The translations under genes and the position numbers were made by a program. A stretch of 64,000 bases of DNA from Lachnospiraceae bacterium (GTDB lineage Bacteria; Bacillota; Clostridia; Lachnospirales; Lachnospiraceae), in NCBI GenBank assembly GCA_014804755.1, contig JAAUZE010000015.1, forward strand, positions 55,197 to 119,196, in the 5' to 3' direction. This document shows positions 43,677 to 53,250 of this stretch, piece after piece. The notes beneath the pieces are model-generated. The model was not told the origin of the DNA and made no database searches. It was given only the letters and a program-made list of their open reading frames with translations. Within the stretch, counting starts at the first letter, position 1. Each line of letters starts with the position of its first letter.

Positions 43677-44732
43677 TCAGTACGCCGTTACTTTCGTCCA
43701 AAGATCCGCCAGATATTTTTTTAATTCCGTTTCCTGATACCCGAACACCTCGTCAGACGGATGTCCGAAACGCGGCTCATACGCGCTGATCCCTTCGTAC
43801 ACCGTCTCCCGCATCTCCTCAAAGGCGCTCTCCACCGGTGAAGAATAGCCGACCGCCTCCGAATTCTTAAGCGCGTTCTCATCCTCCAGCATAAAGTTGA
43901 TGAACTGGTGGGCGAGCTCCGTATCCGTGCAGTTCTTCGTGATCACCATGCAGTCATACCAGATATTCGTTCCCTCCTCGGGCGTAAAATAATTCAGATT
44001 CCTGTTTTCCGTGATCATGTATGCCGCGTCGCCGGAATAGACGACCGCCATCGCCTTATTGCCGGAAATCATATTGTCGATCACGTCGTCGCCGACATAG
44101 ACGGGCTCCATCGCGTCACGCTGCGCCACAAGCCAGTCATACGCCTCCTCAAGCTGCGCCGTATCCGTTGTATTCATGGAGTAACCGAGCGCTTTCAGCG
44201 CAACCATAAAAGAATCGCGCTCGGAATCGTACATATAAATCTCTCCCGCATAATCCGTGTTTCTTAACAGATTCCACCCCTGCGATAAGTCCGCCTCATT
44301 CACGATCGTCGTATCGTAAATAATGCCGACCGTTCCCCAAAAATAGGGAACCGTATAAATATGTTCCTCATCGTATGCCGCATTTTCCATGACCGAATCC
44401 ATCAGATTTCCGGCGTTTGTGAGCAGGTCCCAGTTGATCGGCTGCAGATAGTCCTCCCTGATCAACCGCTCGATCATATAGTCGGACGGAATGAGAATAT
44501 CGTATTCCTCTCCGCTCATCAGCTTTGTGTACATACTCTCATTAGAATCAAAGGTCTCATAAATAACTGTACAATCATATTTTCTCTCAAATTCATTGAT
44601 TAGACTTTTATCAATATATTCTCCGGCGTTATATACCTTCAGCACCCTTCCGCTGCCTCCGCAGCCGGATAATGTCGCTGCCAAAAGAACTGATGCCAGC
44701 AGACACGCCGCCGCTCTTCTTATTTTTTTCAT
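43677..44732 (-). CDS. potD: Spermidine/putrescine-binding lipoprotein
   Basis: 351 residues. Signal peptide with lipobox LSGC (lipid Cys 24), then a PotD/PotF-like binding domain (KVYNAGEYID, SDYMIERL, YFWGTVGI). It captures polyamines outside the cell. Its start overlaps the end of potC by 4 bp (ATGA). Last gene of potABCD. Confidence 0.93.
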   Translation of the reverse strand: MKKIRRAAACLLASVLLAATLSGCGGSGRVLKVYNAGEYIDKSLINEFERKYDCTVIYETFDSNESMYTKLMSGEEYDILIPSDYMIERLIREDYLQPINWDLLTNAGNLMDSVMENAAYDEEHIYTVPYFWGTVGIIYDTTIVNEADLSQGWNLLRNTDYAGEIYMYDSERDSFMVALKALGYSMNTTDTAQLEEAYDWLVAQRDAMEPVYVGDDVIDNMISGNKAMAVVYSGDAAYMITENRNLNYFTPEEGTNIWYDCMVITKNCTDTELAHQFINFMLEDENALKNSEAVGYSSPVESAFEEMRETVYEGISAYEPRFGHPSDEVFGYQETELKKYLADLWTKVTAY

Positions 44733-45538
44733 CGTTCTTCCTCCTTTAATCTTCCGTTTTTCTTTTTATTCGCGAGCATCGGCACCACATTTCCGATCAG
44801 CAGCGCCACTAAGATCACGACGATCACAATGGTCGAGAGTGCATTGATCGTCGGATTTGTGCGCTTCGTCATGTTATAAACAATGATCGAAATATTCTGT
44901 ACGCCGTTTCCTGTTACAAAATAAGAAATCACAAAGTCATCAAACGACATCGTAAACGCAAGCAGCATACCCGCAAAAATGCCCGGCTTAATGCACGGCA
45001 CAATGACCTTTGTGAGCGTCTGGAACGGACTCGCCCCCAAATCCATCGCCGCATTGGCAAGGCTGTCGTCGAACTGGCGCACTTTCGGGTATACGCTCGT
45101 GATCACATAGGGCGTACAGAACAGCACATGGGACAACAGCATCGTCATATAGCCCTTGTCAAACTTCATGGAGGAAAAGAGGATCATCAATCCGATCGCC
45201 GTGACAATATCGGGGTTCATGATCGGCAGGTTATTGACGTTCAGCAGCCACTCCTTTAATACCCTGCGCGTCTTCGACAAGCCGATTGCCGTCAGCGTAC
45301 CGAGCACCGTCGAAATCAGGGTCGCCAGCGCCGCAATGCTGACCGAGACGGATACCGCGCCCATGATCTCGCTGTCCGCCAAAAGCTGCTCATACCAATG
45401 CAGGGAGAAGCCCTCAAATCTCGTCAATGACCGCGATGAGTTAAACGAAAACACCATCATGACAAGGATCGGTACATAAAAGAACAAAAAACAAAGCACG
45501 ATGTATAGAATGGGAAAGCCCTTTTTTCTTTTCTTCAT
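44729..45538 (-). CDS. potC: Polyamine ABC transporter permease PotC
   Basis: 269 residues with six membrane helices and an EAA-loop (LANAAMDLGASPFQTLTKVIVP). Typical PotC length. Overlaps potB by 4 bp and potD by 4 bp, indicating a tightly coupled operon. Confidence 0.93.
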   Translation of the reverse strand: MKKRKKGFPILYIVLCFLFFYVPILVMMVFSFNSSRSLTRFEGFSLHWYEQLLADSEIMGAVSVSVSIAALATLISTVLGTLTAIGLSKTRRVLKEWLLNVNNLPIMNPDIVTAIGLMILFSSMKFDKGYMTMLLSHVLFCTPYVITSVYPKVRQFDDSLANAAMDLGASPFQTLTKVIVPCIKPGIFAGMLLAFTMSFDDFVISYFVTGNGVQNISIIVYNMTKRTNPTINALSTIVIVVILVALLIGNVVPMLANKKKNGRLKEEER

Positions 45539-46362
45539 CGCTCTCCCCCTTCCGACGTATCAATCTTCTTTGTCGCCCATATCATGATCAGGATGGCGAC
45601 TGCCAAAATCAGCGAGATCGCGCTTCCGAAATTCCAGTCTCCCACTGAAATGAACTGTTTCTCGATCAGATTTCCGATCAGCACATACTGTCCCCCGCCA
45701 AGCAGCTTCGGAATGACAAAGGTGGAGATAGACAGCAGAAACACCATCGTCAACCCGTTGATGACTCCCGGAATGGACAGCTTAAAGGTCACCTTCCAAA
45801 ACGTCTGCCTTCTGTTTGCGCCAAGATCATAGGACGCCTCGATCAGCGATTTGTCCATCTTTGCCAGCGCCGTATGGATTGGAATCACCATAAACGGTAA
45901 CAGATCGCACACCATACCGAGAATGACCGCAAAATCTGTATACATGATCGACATCCGCCCGATACCGAGCCTGCTTAAAAAAGAATTGATCACCCCGTTA
46001 TCCGACAACAGGCTGATCCACGCATACGTGCGTAACAGCGTATTGATCCACATCGGGATTGTCACAAATAAAATGAGCGTCGTCTGCGTTCTCTCCCGAA
46101 AACCGGAAATGACGTAGGCAAGCGTATAGCCGAGCAATAGGCAGATCAACGTCGTGATAAGACCTATTTTTAAGGACCGCAGGAACACCTGACGGTAAAT
46201 CGGGTCTGCGATCTTCTTAAAATTGTCCAGCGTAAACTGGATATTCAAAAGAGAATTACCGCCCGTCGTGACGGAATATAATACGATCAGCAAAAGCGGT
46301 ATGATGATGAGCAAAAACGACCAAACCAGGTACGGTCTTATCAGACTCTTAAAATGTCTCAT
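45535..46362 (-). CDS. potB: Polyamine ABC transporter permease PotB
   Basis: 275 residues with six membrane helices and EAA-loop LIEASYDLGANRRQTFWKVTF. Preceded by a GGAGG site. 63 bp downstream of potA, with a small hairpin AAAGCGAAC/GTTCGCTTT in the gap. Confidence 0.93.
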   Translation of the reverse strand: MRHFKSLIRPYLVWSFLLIIIPLLLIVLYSVTTGGNSLLNIQFTLDNFKKIADPIYRQVFLRSLKIGLITTLICLLLGYTLAYVISGFRERTQTTLILFVTIPMWINTLLRTYAWISLLSDNGVINSFLSRLGIGRMSIMYTDFAVILGMVCDLLPFMVIPIHTALAKMDKSLIEASYDLGANRRQTFWKVTFKLSIPGVINGLTMVFLLSISTFVIPKLLGGGQYVLIGNLIEKQFISVGDWNFGSAISLILAVAILIMIWATKKIDTSEGGER

Positions 46363-46425
46363 ACAAATCCTCCATGATTCCGCTTAAGCAGAATCTTAAA
46401 TCTGCAAAGCGAACTTGTTCGCTTT

Positions 46426-47478
46426 TTAGTAGTCCATCTTATACATAACATGAATGTCTTCTTTATCAAGCACCATTCCGACCTTTTTCCCGACTTCATG
46501 AATATCCGTCGTATGGATTTTGTACTTACGCTGCGCAGTTTTCACGATGAGCTCGTAATGCACGCCCTTGAACACGCTGCTGATGATCTCTCCCACAAGA
46601 TTCGCCTGCTCCGGCGCGACAATTTCAATGTCCTCCGGCCGCAGCACAACCTCGATCTCCTCATTTTCCTTAAAGCCCTTATCCACGCACTCAAACTCAT
46701 AACCGTCAAATTTCACCAGGCAGTCCCGGATCATATTGCCCTCGATAATATTGGATTCCCCGATAAAATCCGCAACGAATCGGTTTTCCGGCTCATTATA
46801 AATATCCACAGGCGTTCCGATCTGTTGGATCTTACCGTCGTTCATCACGACGACCGTATCCGACATGGAAAGCGCCTCCTCCTGATCGTGCGTGACAAAA
46901 ATAAAGGTAATGCCGACCTCCTGCTGGATTTTTTTCAGTTCGCCCTGCATCTCCTTGCGCAGCTTCGCATCCAGCGCGCTTAACGGTTCGTCAAGCAAAA
47001 GCACCTTCGGCTCGTTCACAAGCGCCCGCGCGATAGCGACACGCTGCTGCTGTCCGCCGGACAACAGCGTGACATCCCTTTTTTCAAAGCCGTCCAGTCC
47101 CACAAGCGAGAGCATTTTTTGAACCTTCTGATTGATGACGGATTTATCCACCTTTTTGATGTTTAGGCCGAACGCCACATTGTCATACACATTCAAAAAC
47201 GGAAACAGCGCATACTTCTGAAAGACCGTATTGATCTCGCGCTTATATGGCGGCACCTTAGCAATGTCGATGCCGTTAAACAATAATTCTCCCTTGCTCG
47301 GCTCCTCAAAACCCGCAATGATTCGCAAAATCGTCGTCTTTCCGCAGCCGGACGGACCGAGCAGCGTCAGGAACTGATTCTCGTAAATATTTAAGTCAAT
47401 ACCTCTTAAGACCTGCTGGTCGTCAAAATTCTTTGTGATTCCCTTCAGCTCGATGATGCAGTCTCCCATATCCGCCAT
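46426..47478 (-). CDS. potA: Polyamine ABC transporter ATPase PotA
   Basis: 350 residues. Walker [10 protein letters not shown] (41-49), signature [15 protein letters not shown], Walker [13 protein letters not shown] and a C-terminal TOBE domain. Couples ATP hydrolysis to polyamine import. First transport gene after the regulator in the pot operon. Confidence 0.94.
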   Translation of the reverse strand: MADMGDCIIELKGITKNFDDQQVLRGIDLNIYENQFLTLLGPSGCGKTTILRIIAGFEEPSKGELLFNGIDIAKVPPYKREINTVFQKYALFPFLNVYDNVAFGLNIKKVDKSVINQKVQKMLSLVGLDGFEKRDVTLLSGGQQQRVAIARALVNEPKVLLLDEPLSALDAKLRKEMQGELKKIQQEVGITFIFVTHDQEEALSMSDTVVVMNDGKIQQIGTPVDIYNEPENRFVADFIGESNIIEGNMIRDCLVKFDGYEFECVDKGFKENEEIEVVLRPEDIEIVAPEQANLVGEIISSVFKGVHYELIVKTAQRKYKIHTTDIHEVGKKVGMVLDKEDIHVMYKMDY

Positions 47479-47565
47479 GTTTCTGCCCTATCCTTTCCTC
47501 AATCCCTAAACCGGTGCTAAACCTACCGTTCAGCCTGCGCCATTCGCAAGGGCGCTTCCAGCGCT

Positions 47566-48099
47566 CTAAAAGCTCGGCGGCGCGCTCACCCACAAGATCT
47601 GCGCGCCCTTCTTCGACTCTATGTAATGCTTATATTTCGGCACAAAATAGAAGGACTCCCCCTTCTGCGCCTTGTATGCCTTTCCGCCGATCACAACGGA
47701 GATCTGACCGCTTAGGACATACCCGAACTCCTCCCCCTCATGGGGATTGTCCGGATAAGTGGCACCCCCCGCCTCCAAAGACAGCAGAATTGGTTCCATC
47801 ATGTTTTTCTGCGCGTTCGGAATGATCCACTCTATCCGATTGCCCAGCTCCTTATCCTCTTTTTCAAAATAATCCGTCTTATGAAACACAACCTGCTCAT
47901 CCGCCGAATCGTTAAAAAATGTTTTTAAGTCCGTCCCGAGACATTGCAGAATGTCGATCAGCGTCGCGATGGAGGGTGAGGTTAAATCCCGCTCCACCTG
48001 TGAAATAAATCCTTTCGACAGCTCCGCCCTGTCCGCAAGCTCCTCCTGCGTCAGTCCCTTCAACATCCTCAGCTCTTTGATCTTATTCCCGATCTCCAC
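47566..48099 (-). CDS. XRE-cupin regulator of the pot operon
   Basis: 177 residues. An N-terminal XRE HTH (LTQEELADRAELSKGFISQVE, ~15-35) is followed by a C-terminal cupin (~110-177, with HEGEEFGYVLSG) that would bind a small ligand. The layout matches PuuR-like regulators, and its location just upstream of potA makes polyamine sensing likely (inference). A perfect 19-bp palindrome lies ~100 bp upstream. Confidence 0.92.
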   Translation of the reverse strand: MEIGNKIKELRMLKGLTQEELADRAELSKGFISQVERDLTSPSIATLIDILQCLGTDLKTFFNDSADEQVVFHKTDYFEKEDKELGNRIEWIIPNAQKNMMEPILLSLEAGGATYPDNPHEGEEFGYVLSGQISVVIGGKAYKAQKGESFYFVPKYKHYIESKKGAQILWVSAPPSF

Positions 48100-48200
48100 A
48101 AAAACCCCTTTTCCGCGTGGAAGCCCTTTCCTTTCGCGCTATGTAGTCTTAGTCTAAACCGAAAGTTCACCTATACTATCCTTTGTAAATATAAACCAAA

Positions 48201-48219
48201 AGTTTAGAATTTCTAAACT
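48201..48219. promoter_or_regulatory. Palindromic operator of the XRE-cupin regulator
   Basis: Perfect dyad AGTTTAGAA-T-TTCTAAACT (arms 48201-48209 and 48211-48219). Related half-sites TAAACCGAAAGTT and TAAACCAAAAGTT lie nearby (48155-48205). Probable autoregulatory site that also controls potABCD. Confidence 0.65.
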
Positions 48220-48361
48220 CGCAAGGTCTAGTATACATCTTTGTTGCCGAATGTCAATAGTATTTTTTCAAATAGAAAGAAAAAACAGATATATCCAAAT
48301 CCGCAAAAAGACCGCTTGGATATATCTGCTTCATATCTCTTTTCGTTTTCTTTGTCCGAAC

Positions 48362-49279
48362 TTAAATCTCCCCGCCGAGCCTCTTTTTCATCCAAAGGCC
48401 GGTCTCGGTCAGATCATCGTCCTCCCAGCCGGACGTTTTTGTGCAAGGCACCTTGATCATCGAGGAGGACTCGTCGCGGTTTGCCAGATTCCACTGTGCA
48501 TAGCTCATACAGCGCGCGTCCGCAAACTCCGCCCATTTATGCGCTTCCTCATCATCCAGCTCTCCGTTCCCCGATGCATCACAATTGCTGTACTCACTGA
48601 TAAATACAGGAAGCCCCTTATCCATAGCATAGCTGACCTTATCGCGGAGATATTGTTTATGCGTCGCCGCATAATAATGAACCGCATACATCAGCTGCTC
48701 GCCTGCAACCGGATCGTCCGCAGCATGATCGACATCCTGCGACCAGTTCGGCGTACCGATGATGATGACCGCCTTCGGCACTTTTTCACGAATGACGGGA
48801 ATGACCTCCTCCGCATAGGCTTTGACCGTCGCCCAGTCCACGCCCTCACCGTTCGGCTCGTTGCAGATCTCGTAAAGCACATTGTCATAGCCCGCATACT
48901 TTTCGGTCATTTCAGCAAAAAATTTCTTTGCTTCTTCTTTATTTGTCTGCGGATTTCCGTCGCTCAAAATATGCCAGTCAATGATCACATACATGCCAAG
49001 CTCCGTCGCCGCTTTCACGCCGGTATCCAGCAAGCCCTTTAAGTAATCCTGATCGCCGTCCGTTAAATAACCGCCGTCCTCCGCCGTATACATCGCAAGA
49101 CGGATCAGGTTTCCTCCCCAGTTCCGGATCGTCTCAAACGCCGCCTTATTGATATATTCAGGATACCATACGATACCGAGCGTGCTCGGTCCTTTTAACT
49201 GAAACGGCTGTCCGTCCTTATCCGTAAGCTGCGTTCCGCGCACCGATAACGCACCGTGCTTCTCAAATGCTGTTGCCAT
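48362..49279 (-). CDS. GH5 endoglucanase lacking a signal peptide
   Basis: 305 residues. A (beta/alpha)8 GH5 domain with the acid/base Glu in EICNEPNG and the nucleophile Glu in VFISEYSNC. It belongs with cellulase subfamily GH5_2-like enzymes. The N-terminus MATAFEKHGALSVRG has no hydrophobic stretch, so the enzyme should stay in the cytosol and would cut imported cellodextrins. Upstream of the pot regulator but separated from it by a ~260-bp gap. Confidence 0.9.
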   Translation of the reverse strand: MATAFEKHGALSVRGTQLTDKDGQPFQLKGPSTLGIVWYPEYINKAAFETIRNWGGNLIRLAMYTAEDGGYLTDGDQDYLKGLLDTGVKAATELGMYVIIDWHILSDGNPQTNKEEAKKFFAEMTEKYAGYDNVLYEICNEPNGEGVDWATVKAYAEEVIPVIREKVPKAVIIIGTPNWSQDVDHAADDPVAGEQLMYAVHYYAATHKQYLRDKVSYAMDKGLPVFISEYSNCDASGNGELDDEEAHKWAEFADARCMSYAQWNLANRDESSSMIKVPCTKTSGWEDDDLTETGLWMKKRLGGEI

Positions 49280-49327
49280 TGTGTCACCCTCCGTTTTCTT
49301 TTCATTATCTTTTTTTATTTCTCCGTC

Positions 49328-49852
49328 TCATGATCCGCCCCACAAGACGACGTTTTCCGCCGCAAGCGACTTTGGAACGTCGATCAGCCTTTGATTCGAC
49401 GAACCGCGGAAAAGCAGTGTAATATCATGCAGTTCTTCCACATATCTGCCGTCCACCATCACGTCGATATAGGACAAAAGCTCCCTCGTCATCTCCCATT
49501 TCGGGCACATCTCCTGCACGATCTCCCGGTCAAACAAATAACCGGTAAAACACCAGATATCCTTATTTGGCAGTTCTTTTTTCATGCGCCTGAGAAACGG
49601 AAGCAGCCCGACCTGATTCTGGTACTCCATCGGCTCTCCGCCAAGCAGCGTCAATCCCCGTATATAGTACGGGCTAAGCTCTCCGATGAGGTAATCCATT
49701 GTCTCGCGGGTAAATTCTTTCCCGTACCCGAAGTCCCACGCGATCTCGTTAAAACAATTCTTGCATCTGTGATTGCAGCCGCTCACAAACAGCGACACCC
49801 GCACGCCCGGACCGTTCGCAATATCACAGGTCTTAATCTCCGCATAATTCAT
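49328..49852 (-). CDS. nrdG: Anaerobic ribonucleotide reductase activating protein
   Basis: 174-residue radical-SAM enzyme that installs the glycyl radical on NrdD. The cluster motif CX3CX2C is C26-N-H-R-C30-K-N-C33. The chosen start MNYAEIKTCDI is preceded by only a weak AG-rich site; a longer reading adds 17 unsupported residues. It lies 78 bp after nrdD. Confidence 0.93.
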   Translation of the reverse strand: MNYAEIKTCDIANGPGVRVSLFVSGCNHRCKNCFNEIAWDFGYGKEFTRETMDYLIGELSPYYIRGLTLLGGEPMEYQNQVGLLPFLRRMKKELPNKDIWCFTGYLFDREIVQEMCPKWEMTRELLSYIDVMVDGRYVEELHDITLLFRGSSNQRLIDVPKSLAAENVVLWGGS

Positions 49853-49930
49853 AAGAAGTCCCCGAAATATCCCAAAGCTCAGCAGTCGCCATTCGCACCT
49901 CAAGCAGCCGATGGCTGAACCGTTTGTTGC

Positions 49931-52135
49931 TTATAAATGCAGCACACGCTCCTTGATCTCCTGCGTTCTGCCCTGATTCCAAAACTGTGTGCCGATATAG
50001 CCGCAGGTTCTGCGCGCCACATTCATCTTATCCTGGTCCCGGTTGCCGCAGTTCGGGCACTCCCACAGCAGCTTGCCGTGGCTGTCCGTAACGATCTGGA
50101 TTTCACCGTTATAGCCGCACTCCTGACAATAATCGCTCTTTGTATTCAGCTCCGCATACATAATATTTTCATAAATATACTGCATGACGGCGAGCACCGC
50201 ATCGAGATTGTTCTGCATGTCTGGCACTTCAACATAGCTGATCGCGCCGCCCGGCGAAAGTTCCTGAAACTGCGCTTCAAACTTCAGCTTGTCAAACGCA
50301 TTGATATGCTCGGTCACATGCACATGATAGCTGTTCGTAATATAATTTCTGTCCGTCACGTCCTTGATGATGCCGAAACGCTTTTGCAGGCACTTGGCAA
50401 ATTTGTAGGTTGTGGACTCCAACGGCGTTCCGTACAGACTGAAATCAATGTTTGTCGCCGCTTTCCATTTGCGGCACGCCTCGTTCAAATACTGCATTAC
50501 CGTTAATGCGAACGGCGTCGCTTCCGGATCGGTATGCGACTTGCCCGTCATATACTTTGTGCATTCGCACAAGCCCGCATAACCGAGTGAGATTGTGGAA
50601 TAGCCGCCATAGAGCAGCTTATCGATCTTCTCGCCCTTCGCTAAACGCGCGAGCGCGCCGTTCTGCCAAAGAATCGGCGCAACATCCGACGGCGTTCCCT
50701 TCAGGCGCTCATGGCGGAACATGAGCGCACGGTAGCAAAGCTCTAAGCGCTCATCCATGATCTCCCAAAATCTTCCCGTATCCCCGTTCGAAGAGCACGC
50801 CACATCCACAAGATTGATCGTCACAACGCCCTGATTGAAGCGCCCGTAATATTTATGCTTTCCCGGCTCGTAATTCTGCGCATTCGCCACATTTCCGGCT
50901 CCGGTTTCCGTGAATCTGTCCGGCGTTAAAAAAGAACGGCATCCCATGCAGGGATAGCAGTCGCCCTGCTTTAATTTTTTCATGATCTTTTCGGAAATAT
51001 AATCCGGCACAAGGCGCTTTGCGGTACACTCCGCCGCGAGCCTTGTCAGCTCCCAGTACTTGCTGCCCTCATGAATATTATCTTCCTCAAGCACATAGAT
51101 GAGCTTCGGGAACGCCGGGGTAATATAAACGCCCTTCTCGTTCTTCACGCCCTTGATGCGCTGACGCAGCACTTCCTCGATCACCGCTGCAAGATCATCC
51201 CTTGTCTGTCCCTCCGGAACCTCGTTCAAATACATGAATACCGTGACGAACGGCGCCTGTCCGTTTGTCGTCATGAGCGTGATCACCTGATACTGGATCA
51301 TCTGCACGCCGCGGTTGATCTCCTCTTTGACACGGCACTCCGCCATGCGGTTCACCATCTCCTCGTCATGCGCTACGCCGACAAGCTCCAGCTCCTTTCG
51401 AACCTCCTCGCGGAATTTTAAACGGCTGACCTGCACAAACGGCGCAAGATGCGCAAGCGAAAAGCTCTGTCCGCCGTACTGCGACGATGCGATCTGCGCG
51501 ATGCTCTGCGTCGCAATATTGCATGCAGTAGAAAAGCTCTTTGGCGTGTCAATCATCGTTTCACTGACGACCGTTCCGTTCTGCAGCATATCCTCCAGAT
51601 TTACGAGGCAGCAATTGTGCATATGCTGTGCAAAATAATCCGCATCATGAAAATGAATGAGTCCCTTTTCATGTGCATCGACAATATCCGCAGGCAGCAA
51701 AAAACGTTTCGTAATATCCTTGCTGACTTCACCCGCCATATAATCACGCTGTACACTGTTGACCGTCGGATTTTTGTTGGAATTCTCCTGCTTGACCTCC
51801 TCGTTGTTGCACTCAAGAAGGCTTAAGATCTGTTCATCCGTAGAATTGGATTTTCTGACAAGCGCTCTCCTGTAACGATAGGTGATATAATTTCTTGCAA
51901 CGGAAAAAGCACGCTGATTCATGATCTGGTTCTCCACCATATCCTGAATCTCCTCCACGCTCGGCGCGCGCTGCATGGAAGAACATGCCTCCTCCACGCT
52001 CAAGGCAATCCGTTTGATCTGCTCGTCCGACATCTTCTCGCTGTCCACGACGCTCAGGTTTGCCTTTCTGATCGCGGCCTCAATCTTGTCCATATTGAAA
52101 CCGACTTCCGAGCCGCTTCTCTTGATAATCTTCAT
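49931..52135 (-). CDS. nrdD: Anaerobic ribonucleoside-triphosphate reductase
   Basis: 734 residues. An N-terminal ATP-cone (MKIIKRSGSEVGFNMDKI, ~1-95) gives allosteric control. A catalytic barrel follows, then a zinc site CQECGYNG..CPNCGNRD near the C-terminus, and the glycyl radical motif RTCGYIG (~715). Oxygen-sensitive; makes deoxynucleotides under anaerobic conditions. MKIIKRSG is preferred over an upstream start. Cognate nrdG follows. Confidence 0.95.
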   Translation of the reverse strand: MKIIKRSGSEVGFNMDKIEAAIRKANLSVVDSEKMSDEQIKRIALSVEEACSSMQRAPSVEEIQDMVENQIMNQRAFSVARNYITYRYRRALVRKSNSTDEQILSLLECNNEEVKQENSNKNPTVNSVQRDYMAGEVSKDITKRFLLPADIVDAHEKGLIHFHDADYFAQHMHNCCLVNLEDMLQNGTVVSETMIDTPKSFSTACNIATQSIAQIASSQYGGQSFSLAHLAPFVQVSRLKFREEVRKELELVGVAHDEEMVNRMAECRVKEEINRGVQMIQYQVITLMTTNGQAPFVTVFMYLNEVPEGQTRDDLAAVIEEVLRQRIKGVKNEKGVYITPAFPKLIYVLEEDNIHEGSKYWELTRLAAECTAKRLVPDYISEKIMKKLKQGDCYPCMGCRSFLTPDRFTETGAGNVANAQNYEPGKHKYYGRFNQGVVTINLVDVACSSNGDTGRFWEIMDERLELCYRALMFRHERLKGTPSDVAPILWQNGALARLAKGEKIDKLLYGGYSTISLGYAGLCECTKYMTGKSHTDPEATPFALTVMQYLNEACRKWKAATNIDFSLYGTPLESTTYKFAKCLQKRFGIIKDVTDRNYITNSYHVHVTEHINAFDKLKFEAQFQELSPGGAISYVEVPDMQNNLDAVLAVMQYIYENIMYAELNTKSDYCQECGYNGEIQIVTDSHGKLLWECPNCGNRDQDKMNVARRTCGYIGTQFWNQGRTQEIKERVLHL

Positions 52136-52168
52136 TCCTGCTACCCCTCTACACATTTTTAACATCGC

Positions 52169-52216
52169 ATACCATATATTGTATCAGAGTTTTAGCAAGT
52201 GTCAATATGTTGGTAT
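52169..52216 (-). promoter_or_regulatory. nrdDG promoter with two NrdR-like boxes
   Basis: On the minus strand, TTGACA (52200-52205), 16 bp, TACAAT (52178-52183). Two imperfect dyads, around CCATATATTG (centre 52176.5) and CAATATGTTG (centre 52207.5), overlap the -10 and -35. The 31-bp centre distance is three helical turns, as in NrdR box pairs. Confidence 0.6.
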
Positions 52217-52240
52217 AAAAAACAATAAAAAAACAAACGC

Positions 52241-52681
52241 CTATGTATCGATCCTGACAATCTCCGCAAGCGCCTTATTCCGGTAAGCGACATCCTCCCT
52301 GGCAGTAAAGCCCTGCTTTTCCCAAAACGCATTCCCGACTTCATTGCGGTTGAATACGAGCAGCGCCGCTTTGTTGATGCCCTCCCGCTTCAGCGCCTCC
52401 TCACAATGGCTTATGAGCTGCGTTCCGATTCCCTGTTTTCTGTATTTTTCCGCAACGGACATATGATAAATATATCCTCTGCGTCCGTCATGCCCGGCCA
52501 ATACGATTCCGACCACCTCATCGCCCTCAACGGCGACAAAAGATGTGTCGGGATTTCTCTTCAGAAATTTTTCTATGCCCTCTTTGGAATCGTCCAGATT
52601 ATTAAACCCCATATTTTTACAGGACATCCAAAGTGCGTATACTTTCTCATAGTCTGAAATATCCATAACGCGAATTTTCAT
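52241..52681 (-). CDS. GNAT-family N-acetyltransferase
   Basis: 146 residues with the acetyl-CoA loop KYRKQGIGTQLISHCEEAL (~78-96) and the C-terminal FWEKQGF strand. Substrate unknown. First of three GNAT genes in a row; there is only a short gap to the next one. Confidence 0.88.
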   Translation of the reverse strand: MKIRVMDISDYEKVYALWMSCKNMGFNNLDDSKEGIEKFLKRNPDTSFVAVEGDEVVGIVLAGHDGRRGYIYHMSVAEKYRKQGIGTQLISHCEEALKREGINKAALLVFNRNEVGNAFWEKQGFTAREDVAYRNKALAEIVRIDT

Positions 52682-52713
52682 TTTGAAACCTCCTGCCTCT
52701 TTCCGGCTTTGGA

Positions 52714-53250
52714 TTAAGCTGTTATATCACAGTAAAAAAGAATGTCTTTTTTATTTTCCTGTGAAGTACCCTTATACACATTCGTATCCAGTCCGCCGAT
52801 CTCAAAGCCATTCCGCAAATAGAACAGACACGCACCGGGATTATTGTCCTGTCCCTGCGTATAAATCCCCCGGTATCCATGCTCCTGCGCAATTTCTTTT
52901 GCCTTCTCGATCAACATCGCTCCGACATGCCTGCCCCTGTAGTCCATGTTGACTTTTAAATCATACAGATACATATAACGGAACATTGCCTGCTGCATAA
53001 TCGCAAGACCGATGCATTGTTCCCCGTCGTACGCACCGATGAAAACGCTGTTCTTTGAGAGTTCCTCGTAATCATAGTTTTCATCCGGAAAACACGTTTG
53101 TGTAACATTTTCCTCTGCAAACCGTACGATTTCATAGTCCCATTTCCCGTTATGATAGGACGGCAGAACAAGACCGAATAATGGGAACGGTTCATTTTTG
53201 ATGTTGATATCATTTTGATGTGTCTTGTCAATCACTTTAACGCTTATCAT
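52714..53250 (-). CDS. GNAT-family N-acetyltransferase
   Basis: 178 residues. The GNAT core has the acetyl-CoA loop RGRHVGAMLIEKAKE (~110-124) and a C-terminal FYLRNGFEIGG strand. Substrate unknown. Its start overlaps the end of the 53247 gene by 4 bp (ATGA), so the two are translated together. Confidence 0.87.
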   Translation of the reverse strand: MISVKVIDKTHQNDINIKNEPFPLFGLVLPSYHNGKWDYEIVRFAEENVTQTCFPDENYDYEELSKNSVFIGAYDGEQCIGLAIMQQAMFRYMYLYDLKVNMDYRGRHVGAMLIEKAKEIAQEHGYRGIYTQGQDNNPGACLFYLRNGFEIGGLDTNVYKGTSQENKKDILFYCDITA

